Source: Desulfobacterales bacterium (GTDB lineage: Bacteria; Desulfobacterota; Desulfobacteria; Desulfobacterales; JAUCGF01). Taken from it: a DNA stretch of 6,887 bases. The notes under the pieces were generated by a model that saw nothing but the letters and a program-made list of their open reading frames with translations, made no database searches and was not told the origin of the DNA. Shown one piece after another: positions 1-6,650 of the stretch (positions within the stretch are counted from its first letter, which is position 1; every line of letters begins with the position of its first letter). Location of the stretch: NCBI GenBank assembly GCA_029940345.1, contig JAOZRC010000289.1:1-6887 (forward strand). The letters are read 5' to 3'. The position numbers and the translations under genes were made by a program.

Positions 1-63
1 GACCGGCCTCCGCACTGTCACTGCCGCGATGACCTGCCGATAGGCTTAATATAACCATGATTA

Positions 64-307
64 TCAGGTACTTTCGCCCTGATGTCATCAACTTTATTCG
101 GTAATTTTCGGGCATTTTTGCCCTGTTTGTTTTAATTCGGGCATATTTGCCCTGATACTATCGCACAAAGGTAATTTTAAGGCACTTTTACCCTATCTAT
201 ATAAAAGTCAGGTATAATTGCCCTGACAATACCTGAAATCGTATAAAAATGGGCATATTTGCCATGATGATTTGATATTTAAGGCGTTTTCAGGCATATT
301 TGTCTTG
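64..307 (+). repeat. Array of seven short palindromic repeats upstream of intI
   Basis: Seven related 17-20 base units occur in one orientation: 64-82 (TCAGGTACTTTCGCCCTGA), 108-125, 136-155 (GGGCATATTTGCCC core at 139-152), 178-195, 208-226 (TCAGGTATAATTGCCCTGA), 249-267 and 291-307. The better copies are imperfect palindromes, for example GGGCA/TGCCC around a four-base T-rich loop or TCAGG/CCTGA. The half nearest the integrase (TTTGCCCTGA) is better conserved than the other, and the last two copies are the most degraded. Some units are preceded by GGTAATTTT (100-108 and 170-178). Centre-to-centre distances are about 43, 29, 42, 30, 40 and 42 bases, close to three or four helical turns. The repeats lack the GTTRRRY core of integron recombination sites and the uniform spacers of a CRISPR. 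They could be operators for a cooperative DNA-binding protein, recombinase binding sites or RNA hairpins; the sequence does not decide between these. Confidence 0.75.
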
Positions 308-330
308 CCATTTCAAAATAGATGAATTAT

Positions 331-359
331 TTGCAATATAGTATAAATCAGTTTGTAAT
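331..359 (+). promoter_or_regulatory. Candidate sigma-70-type promoter for intI region
   Basis: TTGCAA (331-336) and TGTAAT (354-359) match the -35 and -10 consensus at 4/6 and 5/6 with a 17-base spacer, in AT-rich DNA 45 bases before the first ATG. The 355-bp duplication begins at base 357, inside the -10 hexamer, so the second copy of the intI start does not carry this promoter. At the second junction only GAGAAT (709-714) replaces the -10, without a -35. No CTGT-N8-ACAG LexA box was seen nearby. This is a motif match only. Confidence 0.35.
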
Positions 360-711
360 GCACCTGAAACGATCATAATAAACTAAATCATTTTCATTTA
401 ATCATGTCAATAAAAAAAGATCGCAAAATTCTTGATGAAGTTCACGATGTGATGCGCCTGCATCATTATTCCATTCATACGGAACGAAGCTATACCGAAT
501 GGATTAAACGGTATATTCATTTCCATAACATGAGTTCACGCGATGATTTGGTCAATGGGGAACAAAAAATCGAAGCGTTTTTGACCCATTTGGCGGTTAA
601 TCAGAAAGTGGCTCCATCCACTCAAAATACGGCGATGAATGCGCTGTTGTTTTTATACCGCATGGTGATGCAAAAGCCATTGAATGAAAAAATTGATGCG
701 ATTCGCGCGAG
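357..711 (+). repeat. Tandem duplication, copy 1 (355 bp)
   Basis: Bases 357-711 are repeated without a mismatch at 712-1066. The unit contains the last 47 bases before the integrase start and the first 103 codons of the gene. The identity breaks between 356 (T) and 711 (G) on the left and between 713 (A) and 1068 (C) on the right, so the two copies abut with only one base of junction homology (A at 712). Perfect identity means either a very recent event or an assembly error. Confidence 0.97.
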
Positions 712-733
712 AATGCACCTGAAACGATCATAA
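404..733 (+). CDS. Truncated integron integrase N-terminal fragment (duplicate of intI 5' end)
   Basis: The 109-codon frame is identical to the first 103 codons of the intact integrase downstream. It then reads through the duplication junction into six unrelated codons (MHLKRS) and stops at 731-733. It covers only the N-terminal SAM-like core-binding domain of tyrosine recombinases (the RTERSYxxWIxRYIxFH-type region near residues 26-41). All catalytic residues are missing, so it cannot recombine DNA. It keeps the putative promoter and its own ATG, but neither copy has a clear Shine-Dalgarno sequence (TTTAATC precedes the ATG). Its stop lies 25 bases before the ATG of the full gene, so reinitiation is conceivable. 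It is best seen as a gene fragment made by duplication. A free DNA-binding or interfering peptide is possible but has no support here. If the duplication is an assembly artefact, the gene does not exist. Confidence 0.75.
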   Translation: MSIKKDRKILDEVHDVMRLHHYSIHTERSYTEWIKRYIHFHNMSSRDDLVNGEQKIEAFLTHLAVNQKVAPSTQNTAMNALLFLYRMVMQKPLNEKIDAIRARMHLKRS

Positions 734-1067
734 TAAACTAAATCATTTTCATTTAATCATGTCAATAAAAAAAGATCGCAAAATTCTTGATGAAGTTCAC
801 GATGTGATGCGCCTGCATCATTATTCCATTCATACGGAACGAAGCTATACCGAATGGATTAAACGGTATATTCATTTCCATAACATGAGTTCACGCGATG
901 ATTTGGTCAATGGGGAACAAAAAATCGAAGCGTTTTTGACCCATTTGGCGGTTAATCAGAAAGTGGCTCCATCCACTCAAAATACGGCGATGAATGCGCT
1001 GTTGTTTTTATACCGCATGGTGATGCAAAAGCCATTGAATGAAAAAATTGATGCGATTCGCGCGAGA
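712..1067 (+). repeat. Tandem duplication, copy 2 (355 bp plus 1-base junction)
   Basis: This is the second exact copy of the 355-bp unit that starts at 357. It runs on without interruption into the rest of the integrase gene from base 1068, so it is the copy belonging to the intact reading frame. Homologous recombination between the two copies would remove one unit and leave a normal single intI gene directly behind its upstream promoter. Confidence 0.97.
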
Positions 1068-1742
1068 CCGAAAATAAATGTTCCGGTGGTGATGACGCGT
1101 GAAGAGTTGAGCAGCGTTATCGCCCTGATGCGGGGGACGACTCAACTGGCCGTAAAACTGATGTATGGGGGCGGGCTAAGAATTTCCGAAACGATTCGTT
1201 TACGTGTCCAGGATATTGATTATAAAATGAAAGCGATTACGGTGCGCTGCGGCAAGGGCAATAAAGATCGTACAACGACGTTTCCATCTTCGGTTCAACC
1301 GATTTTGGAGAACCATTTGGTCAACGTCCGGGAAATCCATCAAATGGACTTAAAAGATGGTTACGGGGCGGTTTATTTACCGCATGCCTTGGAACGCAAA
1401 TATCCGAAGGCCGCCAAAGAATGGGGTTGGCAATATGTGTTTCCTGCGCGTAATCTTGCGACCGATCCTCGCGGCGGTATCACGCGGCGACATCATATCG
1501 ATCCCAGTGTCCTTAACAAAGCCATCAAAACGGCGTCGCGCAAAGCGGGTCTGACCAAGAGAATCAGTGCGCACACGTTCAGACACAGCTTTGCCACGCA
1601 TCTTTTGCAGCGCGGTACGGATATCCGTACCATCCAAGCGCTTTTGGGACACAAGGATGTATCTACGACGATGATCTATACGCACATTTTGAATCAGGGC
1701 GGCCAGGGGGTGGTCAGTCCGCTGGATGATCTGGGAATCTGA
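759..1742 (+). CDS. intI: Integron integrase (IntI), tyrosine recombinase
   Basis: IntI enzymes recombine attI and single-stranded folded attC sites to capture and shuffle gene cassettes. The 327 residues match the usual IntI size. Residues about 10-95 form the N-terminal core-binding domain, and the C-terminal catalytic domain has all expected residues: R141 (GGLRISE), K166 (GKGNKDR), H272 and R275 ([14 protein letters not shown]), H298 (LLGHKD) and nucleophile Y307 (MIYTHIL). The insert at about 207-230, with ALERKYPKA and [11 protein letters not shown], is the extra patch that separates integron integrases from XerC/XerD. The ATG is the only sensible start: an in-frame TGA lies 13 codons upstream, and no strong Shine-Dalgarno sequence is present. 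The start is the second copy of a 355-bp duplication, which separates it from the likely promoter. The stop overlaps the next start as TGATG, so the ComF-like gene is probably translationally coupled. No cassette array or attC site is visible in the window. Confidence 0.95.
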   Translation: MSIKKDRKILDEVHDVMRLHHYSIHTERSYTEWIKRYIHFHNMSSRDDLVNGEQKIEAFLTHLAVNQKVAPSTQNTAMNALLFLYRMVMQKPLNEKIDAIRARPKINVPVVMTREELSSVIALMRGTTQLAVKLMYGGGLRISETIRLRVQDIDYKMKAITVRCGKGNKDRTTTFPSSVQPILENHLVNVREIHQMDLKDGYGAVYLPHALERKYPKAAKEWGWQYVFPARNLATDPRGGITRRHHIDPSVLNKAIKTASRKAGLTKRISAHTFRHSFATHLLQRGTDIRTIQALLGHKDVSTTMIYTHILNQGGQGVVSPLDDLGI

Positions 1743-2602
1743 TGAAATTTACCGATGCGATCCTATTAAATCGGGTTATTAAATCTGTCCGAGAGGGAGT
1801 GTTCCCACCCATTTGTTTAAAATGTCGTAAAAGTTATCGAATTCCGAATGAACGCTACGAAGAAGCCAGGGCGCTTTATGCCAATCCGAATGCGAATCTT
1901 CGTGACCCTATTCGTTTTCGGAGGCTTATGACCGCATATCTGTGTTCCCAATGCCAGTCCGGTTTCTATGCGGTGGAATCGCCGTTATGCCCCCGGTGCG
2001 GAATTATGTTCAAATCCCGCGAAGGCTCAGACCACCTTTGCGGTAAATGTCTTAAATCAGCACGTCATTTTAGAAAAGCGCGCGCTTTTGCAGTGTATAA
2101 TGAAATGTTTAAAGATCTGATCTATTGCTATAAATATCGCAATAAAATACAATTGGAAAAACCGTTTTCATTTATTCTTTTTTCCATTTTTATTCGATAT
2201 TGGGATGCGCGTGATATTGACATCATCGCACCGGTTCCGCTTCATTGGCGACGAATGTACCAAAGAGGCTTTAACCAGGCCTTTCTGATGGTGCGTAAAT
2301 GGCGCACTGTTGCCAAAACGTTTCAGATCGACCTGACGTCTGTTCTGATTGAACGTGAAATTATTGTGCGAACGCAGCAAACCGCATCACAAGTCGGTAT
2401 GTCTGTTAAAGATCGTCAGGCGAATATCAAAAACGCTTTTGCGGTTAAAACGCCTGAAAAAATCAAGGGGAAACGGATTCTTCTTATCGATGATGTGTTA
2501 ACCACCGGATCGACTGTTAATGAATGCGCCCGCATTCTGATGAACAACGGCGCCCGGTATGTGGATGTTTTAACACTGGCACAGGCGATTAAATCATTCT
2601 AA
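1742..2602 (+). CDS. comF: ComF-family phosphoribosyltransferase-like protein
   Basis: ComF (ComFC/GntX) proteins combine N-terminal zinc ribbons with a type I phosphoribosyltransferase-like domain. They are needed for natural transformation in several bacteria, while the reaction is unsettled. Four CxxC pairs are present: C25/C28, C68/C71, C83/C86 and C100/C103. The body has the family signatures YKYRNK (130-135), APVPLHWRRMYQRGFNQ (163-179), RTQQTASQVGMSVKDRQANI (210-229) and the PRPP-binding loop LLIDDVLTTGST (247-258). At 286 residues it is longer than the roughly 220-240 common for the family. The extra length is a charged stretch of about 40 residues between the first two CxxC pairs. 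The start ATG overlaps the integrase stop by one base (TGATG), with only a weak GGGAA before it, indicating translation coupled to intI. The AOR-type gene follows 12 bases later. A role in DNA uptake is inferred from the family; a non-competence paralogue is possible. Confidence 0.92.
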   Translation: MKFTDAILLNRVIKSVREGVFPPICLKCRKSYRIPNERYEEARALYANPNANLRDPIRFRRLMTAYLCSQCQSGFYAVESPLCPRCGIMFKSREGSDHLCGKCLKSARHFRKARAFAVYNEMFKDLIYCYKYRNKIQLEKPFSFILFSIFIRYWDARDIDIIAPVPLHWRRMYQRGFNQAFLMVRKWRTVAKTFQIDLTSVLIEREIIVRTQQTASQVGMSVKDRQANIKNAFAVKTPEKIKGKRILLIDDVLTTGSTVNECARILMNNGARYVDVLTLAQAIKSF

Positions 2603-2607
2603 AGGAG
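2601..2607 (+). promoter_or_regulatory. Strong ribosome binding site of the AOR-family gene
   Basis: AAAGGAG lies seven bases before the ATG at 2615 and overlaps the TAA stop of the ComF-like gene. It fixes the start and suggests strong translation of the third gene, in contrast to intI, which has no clear site, and the ComF-like gene, which has a weak one. Confidence 0.85.
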
Positions 2608-2614
2608 TTATAAT

Positions 2615-4585
2615 ATGAACAAAGGCTATATGGGCAAAATTCTTATGGCGGATTTGGGAACCGGCCTGATTGAAGAGATCGTAATTGCGGAAACCGTTTA
2701 TCTGGAGTATCTGGCCGGCATGGGTTTAGGCGCTTATCAGCTTTACAATCTGATACCGGCCGGTGCCGATCCCTTGGGACCGGATAATATCCTCGGGTTT
2801 GTCGCCGGTCTGCTAACTGGCAGCGGCAGTCTGTTTACCGGCCGCTGGATGGCAGTGGGCAAATCACCGCTTACCGGCGGATGGGGCGAATCCAACTGTG
2901 GCGGCAATTTCGCACCGGCGATCAAGCGATGCGGCTATGACGGTATCTTTTTCAGGGGTATCAGCGAAACACCGGTGTACCTGGCGATGCAAGGCGGTGT
3001 GGCCAAATTGTGTGATGCTTCCCATTTATGGGGACTGGATACGGTGGAAACCGAACGTCTGCTGATTAAAGAGGTGGGTGGCAAAAGAAAGGCGCGCGTC
3101 GCCTGTATCGGTCCGGCCGGTGAAAAATGTTCTCTGATCGCCGGCATCTCCAATGATCGGGGCAGAATGGCAGCGCGTTCCGGATTGGGCGCTGTAATGG
3201 GATCGAAAAAGCTCAAAGCGGTGGTGCTGTCCGGTTCCCAAAAAATAGAGGTGCATGATAAAGCCGAAATCCGGCGTTTAAGCCGCAAGTGCAATAAATA
3301 TGTGAAGTGGCAACCGCCGTTTATTTCCGGTCCGTGGACCGCCTGGCTGGGTGCATTGATGCGTTTTTTACCGACTCAACTGGCCATGGACGGCATGTTG
3401 TACAAAATTATGCTGAAAAAATGGGGAACCGTCAGCATGAATCAGATGTCAGTGGAGATGGGCGACGCACCCATCAAAAATTGGAAGGGTTCTGACCGGG
3501 ATTTCGGGCCTGACAAATCCGGGGCGGTCAATCCGGATGCCATCATCGCACGCGAAAAAAGAAAATACCACTGCTATTCCTGCCCGCTCGGATGCGGTGG
3601 TATATGCACCGTTAAAGGCAAACATCCCGAAACCCATAAACCGGAATACGAGACGGTGCTGGCCCTGGGCGGCTTATGTATGAATGCCGACGCCGATTCT
3701 ATTTTTTATCTGAATGAAATGTTGAACCGGGCGGGTATGGATACGATCTCCGCGGGTGGAACCGTCGCATTCGCCATGGAATGTTATGAAGCCGGCCTGC
3801 TTACGACCGAGGATACGGATGGTCTGGAACTCACCTGGGGAAATACCGATGCCATTGTGGCGCTGATTCGCAAAATGATCAAACGGGAAGGCATTGGCGA
3901 CCTTTTGGCAGATGGCGTCAAACACGCGGCTGAAAAATTGGGTGTGGATGCGGTGCCATTCGCCATTCATGCCGGCGGCCAAGAGCTGCCGATGCACGAT
4001 GGCCGCAACGATCCCGGTTTTGCGCTGCATTACAGCGTCGACCCGGCACCCGGGCGTCATAACACCGGTTCCCAGCTTTATTATGAAATGTACCGGCTCT
4101 GGAAAAAAGATAAAACCCTGCCCAAGCCGTGGTTTCTGTATTTCAAAGGCCGTAAATATAAAACCGATCGCAAAAAGGCGATCATGGCCATTGCCTGCGG
4201 CCAATATATGAATGTTTTAAATGGCGCCGGTGTTTGCATATTTGGCGCCTTTATCGGCGCCGACCGGATACCGGTGTCAGGGTGGCTCAATGCAGCGACC
4301 GGTTGGGACAAAACGCTTACGCAATACATGGAAATCGGTGAACGCATCCAGGCCGTAAAACAGTTGTTTAATTGCAAACACGGGATTCGGCCTGAAACTT
4401 TCATTTTGAATCAGCGGGCTGCCGGTCACCCCCCACTCATTGAAGGCGCCAACAAAGGCCGACGAACAAATCTGGAACCGATCATCCGCGATTATCGCGA
4501 GCTTTCAGGATGGGATGTTCACACCGGTGAGCCCACGTCTGAAACGATACGGCGTCTGAATTTAGATCAGAATATCCAGGATTAA
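2615..4585 (+). CDS. Aldehyde:ferredoxin oxidoreductase (AOR) family tungsten enzyme
   Basis: The AOR family comprises oxygen-sensitive cytoplasmic enzymes with a tungsto-bispterin cofactor and one [4Fe-4S] cluster. Many oxidise aldehydes to acids with ferredoxin. The 656 residues are near the upper end of the usual 600-650. The N-terminal domain opens with the typical GYMGKILMADLGTG (4-17) and continues with GRWMAVGKSPLTGGWGES (76-93) and the GAVMGSKKLKAVV segment (192-204). The cluster ligands are the CxxCxxxC set C320, C323 and C327 plus distant C541 in NGAGVCIFG. Other family segments are GMDTISAGGTVAFAMECYE (374-392), GQELPMHDGR (455-464) and PGRHNTGS (479-486). The start is fixed by AAAGGAG seven bases upstream. 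The gene is third in a + strand run with intI and the ComF-like gene. No ferredoxin-like subunit or tungstopterin synthesis gene lies within the window. Substrate and physiological partner cannot be read from the sequence, and related subfamilies such as BamB-type benzoyl-CoA reductase subunits are not fully excluded. Confidence 0.94.
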   Translation: MNKGYMGKILMADLGTGLIEEIVIAETVYLEYLAGMGLGAYQLYNLIPAGADPLGPDNILGFVAGLLTGSGSLFTGRWMAVGKSPLTGGWGESNCGGNFAPAIKRCGYDGIFFRGISETPVYLAMQGGVAKLCDASHLWGLDTVETERLLIKEVGGKRKARVACIGPAGEKCSLIAGISNDRGRMAARSGLGAVMGSKKLKAVVLSGSQKIEVHDKAEIRRLSRKCNKYVKWQPPFISGPWTAWLGALMRFLPTQLAMDGMLYKIMLKKWGTVSMNQMSVEMGDAPIKNWKGSDRDFGPDKSGAVNPDAIIAREKRKYHCYSCPLGCGGICTVKGKHPETHKPEYETVLALGGLCMNADADSIFYLNEMLNRAGMDTISAGGTVAFAMECYEAGLLTTEDTDGLELTWGNTDAIVALIRKMIKREGIGDLLADGVKHAAEKLGVDAVPFAIHAGGQELPMHDGRNDPGFALHYSVDPAPGRHNTGSQLYYEMYRLWKKDKTLPKPWFLYFKGRKYKTDRKKAIMAIACGQYMNVLNGAGVCIFGAFIGADRIPVSGWLNAATGWDKTLTQYMEIGERIQAVKQLFNCKHGIRPETFILNQRAAGHPPLIEGANKGRRTNLEPIIRDYRELSGWDVHTGEPTSETIRRLNLDQNIQD

Positions 4586-4621
4586 AATTTGTGAATTCTG
4601 ATTTAGATATTTTCCACTTAA

Positions 4622-6541
4622 TTACCGTTTCATGAAATTCAAAGCGGCTTGGCGCATCGGTTCATTGCCACATTGAAAAAAAGCCTGGGCGATGATTCGA
4701 CTTTGTTCATCTTTCATTATCTGGATCATCTCAGGGACCAGGTTTTCTTTACCTAAGCGCAAAAATGCCTGAATCGCATATTCGGTTCTGAGCATGATGC
4801 CGGACTTAAAATCAAGCAACAGGATTTGCTTATTTACTTTCCAGTCGTCTAATACGGTTTGCTCCTGCCCCACTGCCAGATAATAGTGAACGCGGTCTGA
4901 TGCGAATTTGGGTAGCCATTCCATCGCGTTGAGCCCTTTGGCCGCGAGTTGACGGTTTTTCCAATCCGCCAGCGCTTTGATGAGCGGTTTCTCAGCGCCT
5001 TGCTCCCATATATCACCTAAGATCGCTATGGCTGCACGCCGCACCAATTCATCGGTGCTTTCCATTAACCGAATGACCGGTTTAAGCGCCGGTTGGCCAA
5101 TTCGGGCCAGAATGTTTTCCAAGGGTGACCGGAAAGTAAGATCTTCTTGAAGCAATTCATCGATCAGCGGTTCAACCGCCGGTTTGCCGATTTGGGCCAA
5201 GGCATCCGCAGCCACCGCGCGTAACGCCGCAATGTCTGATTGCTGAATAAGTGTGATTAGCGGTTCAACTGCGGCAGAACAGGTGCGGGCCAGTACATTC
5301 GCGGTTAAAGCGCTTTTGTCAGGCGCATTTCGATTGGAAACATCTTTTTCCAATTGGCTGATCAGATGGGGGATCGCTTTGGCTTCCAGGCGAACCAGCG
5401 CATCGGCGGCCGCTTTGCTTAATTCCGGGGAGGAATTTTGAAGCGGTTTGATTAGCGGAAGCACAGCGCTTTCATCATCAAGCCTGCCCAATGCACGCGC
5501 GGAAGCCTTTCGGACTTCGACGTCAGAATCTTCCAGCGCCGCAATCAAAAAGGGAACGGCCAGTACGTCGCCAATTTTTCCCAACGTCCGGGCCGCTGAT
5601 TTGCGCAACCCGGGCGAATCACCGCTTTTCAGAACTTTTACCAGTTCATCAATCGCCGGTGTGCCGATTTTGGCCAAAGCGCTTGCCGCCAGTCGTCGAA
5701 CCACCGGCATCTCATCGTTTAACGCCGCAAGTAACGCCGGAATCGCCTTTTTATCACCGATTTTTCCCAAAGCACCGGCCAATGCGATGCGCACAGCATT
5801 GGAATCCGTTGTCTCAAATACGTCAATCAAGGGCTCTGTGGCACGTGAGTCACCGATTTTCACCAAGGCGGCGGCGGCAATCCGCACCACATCCGGGTCA
5901 TCGCTTTTCAGTTCCGCAAGCAGCGGTTCCAAAGCGGATACGCCGATCTTAACCAGCGGTTCCATCGCTAAATGCCGCTCCGCTGAAAATTTTTCCTTCA
6001 TCACGTCAATCAAAGGTTTAATTGCGCGTGGATCGCGAATATCTCCAAGGGCTTTCACAGCCGCCATGCGTACTTTATAAGACACCTTTTGGGACAACAA
6101 TTGGCATAAAGGCATTACGGCCCGCGGATCACCGATTCGTCCTAAATTTTCTGCAAGCAGCGCGATAAATTCAGCATCATCATTATCCAACCGGGTGATC
6201 ATTGCCGGAACCGCCGGCGCACCGATTTTTTGCAAAGCGGCGGAAACGGAATATTTAACCATGGAATCACTATTCTTCAAAGCCTCGATCAACGGTTCCA
6301 CCGCACGCAAATCCGCGCTGACGCCTAGTGAAGCCGCAGCGCGTGAAGCGGTATTCGGGTCGGGCGAATTTAAATCAGATATATTTTGGGTCAACACCTG
6401 CTGCTTCGATGTTTCCTTGGCGAATGATGTCAGCGCACTGAATACACTGATAATGCACCCAAGCAGCAGAATCAGCCATACCTGTAATGCTATTTTCCGA
6501 TGCTGATCAATCCTGAACGGTAAGCCAGATGTTTGTTTCAT
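4622..6541 (-). CDS. Secreted or membrane-anchored HEAT-repeat protein
   Basis: The 639-residue product begins with a short basic N-terminus and a hydrophobic segment at about 17-41 (IALQVWLILLLGC then IISVFSALTSFA), followed by a charged region. This is a signal peptide or membrane anchor, with a possible cleavage after A41. LLGC resembles a lipobox but is followed by more hydrophobic sequence, so a lipoprotein is less likely. The rest is about 16 tandem HEAT (PBS-lyase-type) repeats of 30-31 residues, each near the pattern DxRAVEPLIxALxDxDxxVRxAAAxALGKIG, plus a diverged C-terminal part of about 100 residues. Such alpha-solenoids bind proteins; the partner here is unknown. No catalytic motif was seen. 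The ATG at 6541 is preferred because AGGAG lies seven bases before it. An in-frame ATG at 6604 would place 21 lysine-rich residues before the signal segment, has no ribosome site and lies in a repeat element. The gene converges on the AOR gene, with 36 bases between stops and no clear terminator hairpin. Confidence 0.9.
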   Translation of the reverse strand: MKQTSGLPFRIDQHRKIALQVWLILLLGCIISVFSALTSFAKETSKQQVLTQNISDLNSPDPNTASRAAASLGVSADLRAVEPLIEALKNSDSMVKYSVSAALQKIGAPAVPAMITRLDNDDAEFIALLAENLGRIGDPRAVMPLCQLLSQKVSYKVRMAAVKALGDIRDPRAIKPLIDVMKEKFSAERHLAMEPLVKIGVSALEPLLAELKSDDPDVVRIAAAALVKIGDSRATEPLIDVFETTDSNAVRIALAGALGKIGDKKAIPALLAALNDEMPVVRRLAASALAKIGTPAIDELVKVLKSGDSPGLRKSAARTLGKIGDVLAVPFLIAALEDSDVEVRKASARALGRLDDESAVLPLIKPLQNSSPELSKAAADALVRLEAKAIPHLISQLEKDVSNRNAPDKSALTANVLARTCSAAVEPLITLIQQSDIAALRAVAADALAQIGKPAVEPLIDELLQEDLTFRSPLENILARIGQPALKPVIRLMESTDELVRRAAIAILGDIWEQGAEKPLIKALADWKNRQLAAKGLNAMEWLPKFASDRVHYYLAVGQEQTVLDDWKVNKQILLLDFKSGIMLRTEYAIQAFLRLGKENLVPEMIQIMKDEQSRIIAQAFFQCGNEPMRQAALNFMKR

Positions 6542-6548
6542 GGTTATG

Positions 6549-6553
6549 CTCCT
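6549..6553 (-). promoter_or_regulatory. Ribosome binding site deciding the HEAT-protein start
   Basis: On the - strand AGGAG sits seven bases before the ATG at 6541, within an A/G-rich leader (GAAAAGAAAAAGGAG). The in-frame ATG at 6604 lacks any such site. This places translation initiation at 6541. Confidence 0.85.
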
Positions 6554-6617
6554 TTTTCTTTTCTTTTTTATTTCTACTTTGGTAACTTGAATTTTGACAG
6601 CCATTTTTGTACATGCA

Positions 6618-6645
6618 ATAATAAAAATCTAAAAAAATTGGCCAA
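6618..6645 (-). promoter_or_regulatory. Candidate promoter of the HEAT-repeat gene
   Basis: On the - strand TTGGCC (6645-6640) and TATTAT (6623-6618) match the -35 and -10 consensus at 4/6 and 5/6 with a 16-base spacer. Transcription from here would give a leader of roughly 70 bases before the ATG at 6541. Both hexamers lie inside the 184-bp MITE-like element, so the element may supply the promoter. The region is AT-rich, so this is a weak prediction. Confidence 0.35.
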
Positions 6646-6650
6646 ATGGA

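Noticed and set aside
1..58. GC-rich edge with an open + frame ending in TAA at 52-54 and an open - frame starting from an ATG at 58
   Set aside because: The change from GC-rich to AT-rich near base 50 hints at the end or start of a neighbouring gene. With fewer than 20 codons, no family signature and no ribosome site, the strand cannot be chosen.
64..307. CRISPR array or attC cassette sites
   Set aside because: Units are only 17-20 bases, degenerate and unevenly spaced, with no unique spacer pattern. No GTTRRRY/RYYYAAC pair is present, so neither a CRISPR nor integron recombination sites are supported.
3674..4204. 176-codon - frame inside the AOR gene
   Set aside because: The + strand frame here carries conserved AOR segments, so this antisense frame is a by-product of codon bias.
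4586..4621. Bidirectional terminator between the convergent genes
   Set aside because: The 36 bases are AT-rich but show no GC stem followed by a T-run, so no intrinsic terminator can be claimed.
5448..6080. 210-codon + frame antisense to the HEAT gene
   Set aside because: It is a low-complexity Ser/Ala-rich shadow created by the repetitive codons of the HEAT repeats on the other strand.
6542..6604. N-terminal extension of the HEAT protein from the ATG at 6604
   Set aside because: The 21 extra residues are lysine-rich, precede an otherwise well-formed signal sequence, come partly from the MITE-like element and lack a ribosome site. The ATG at 6541 has AGGAG at seven bases.
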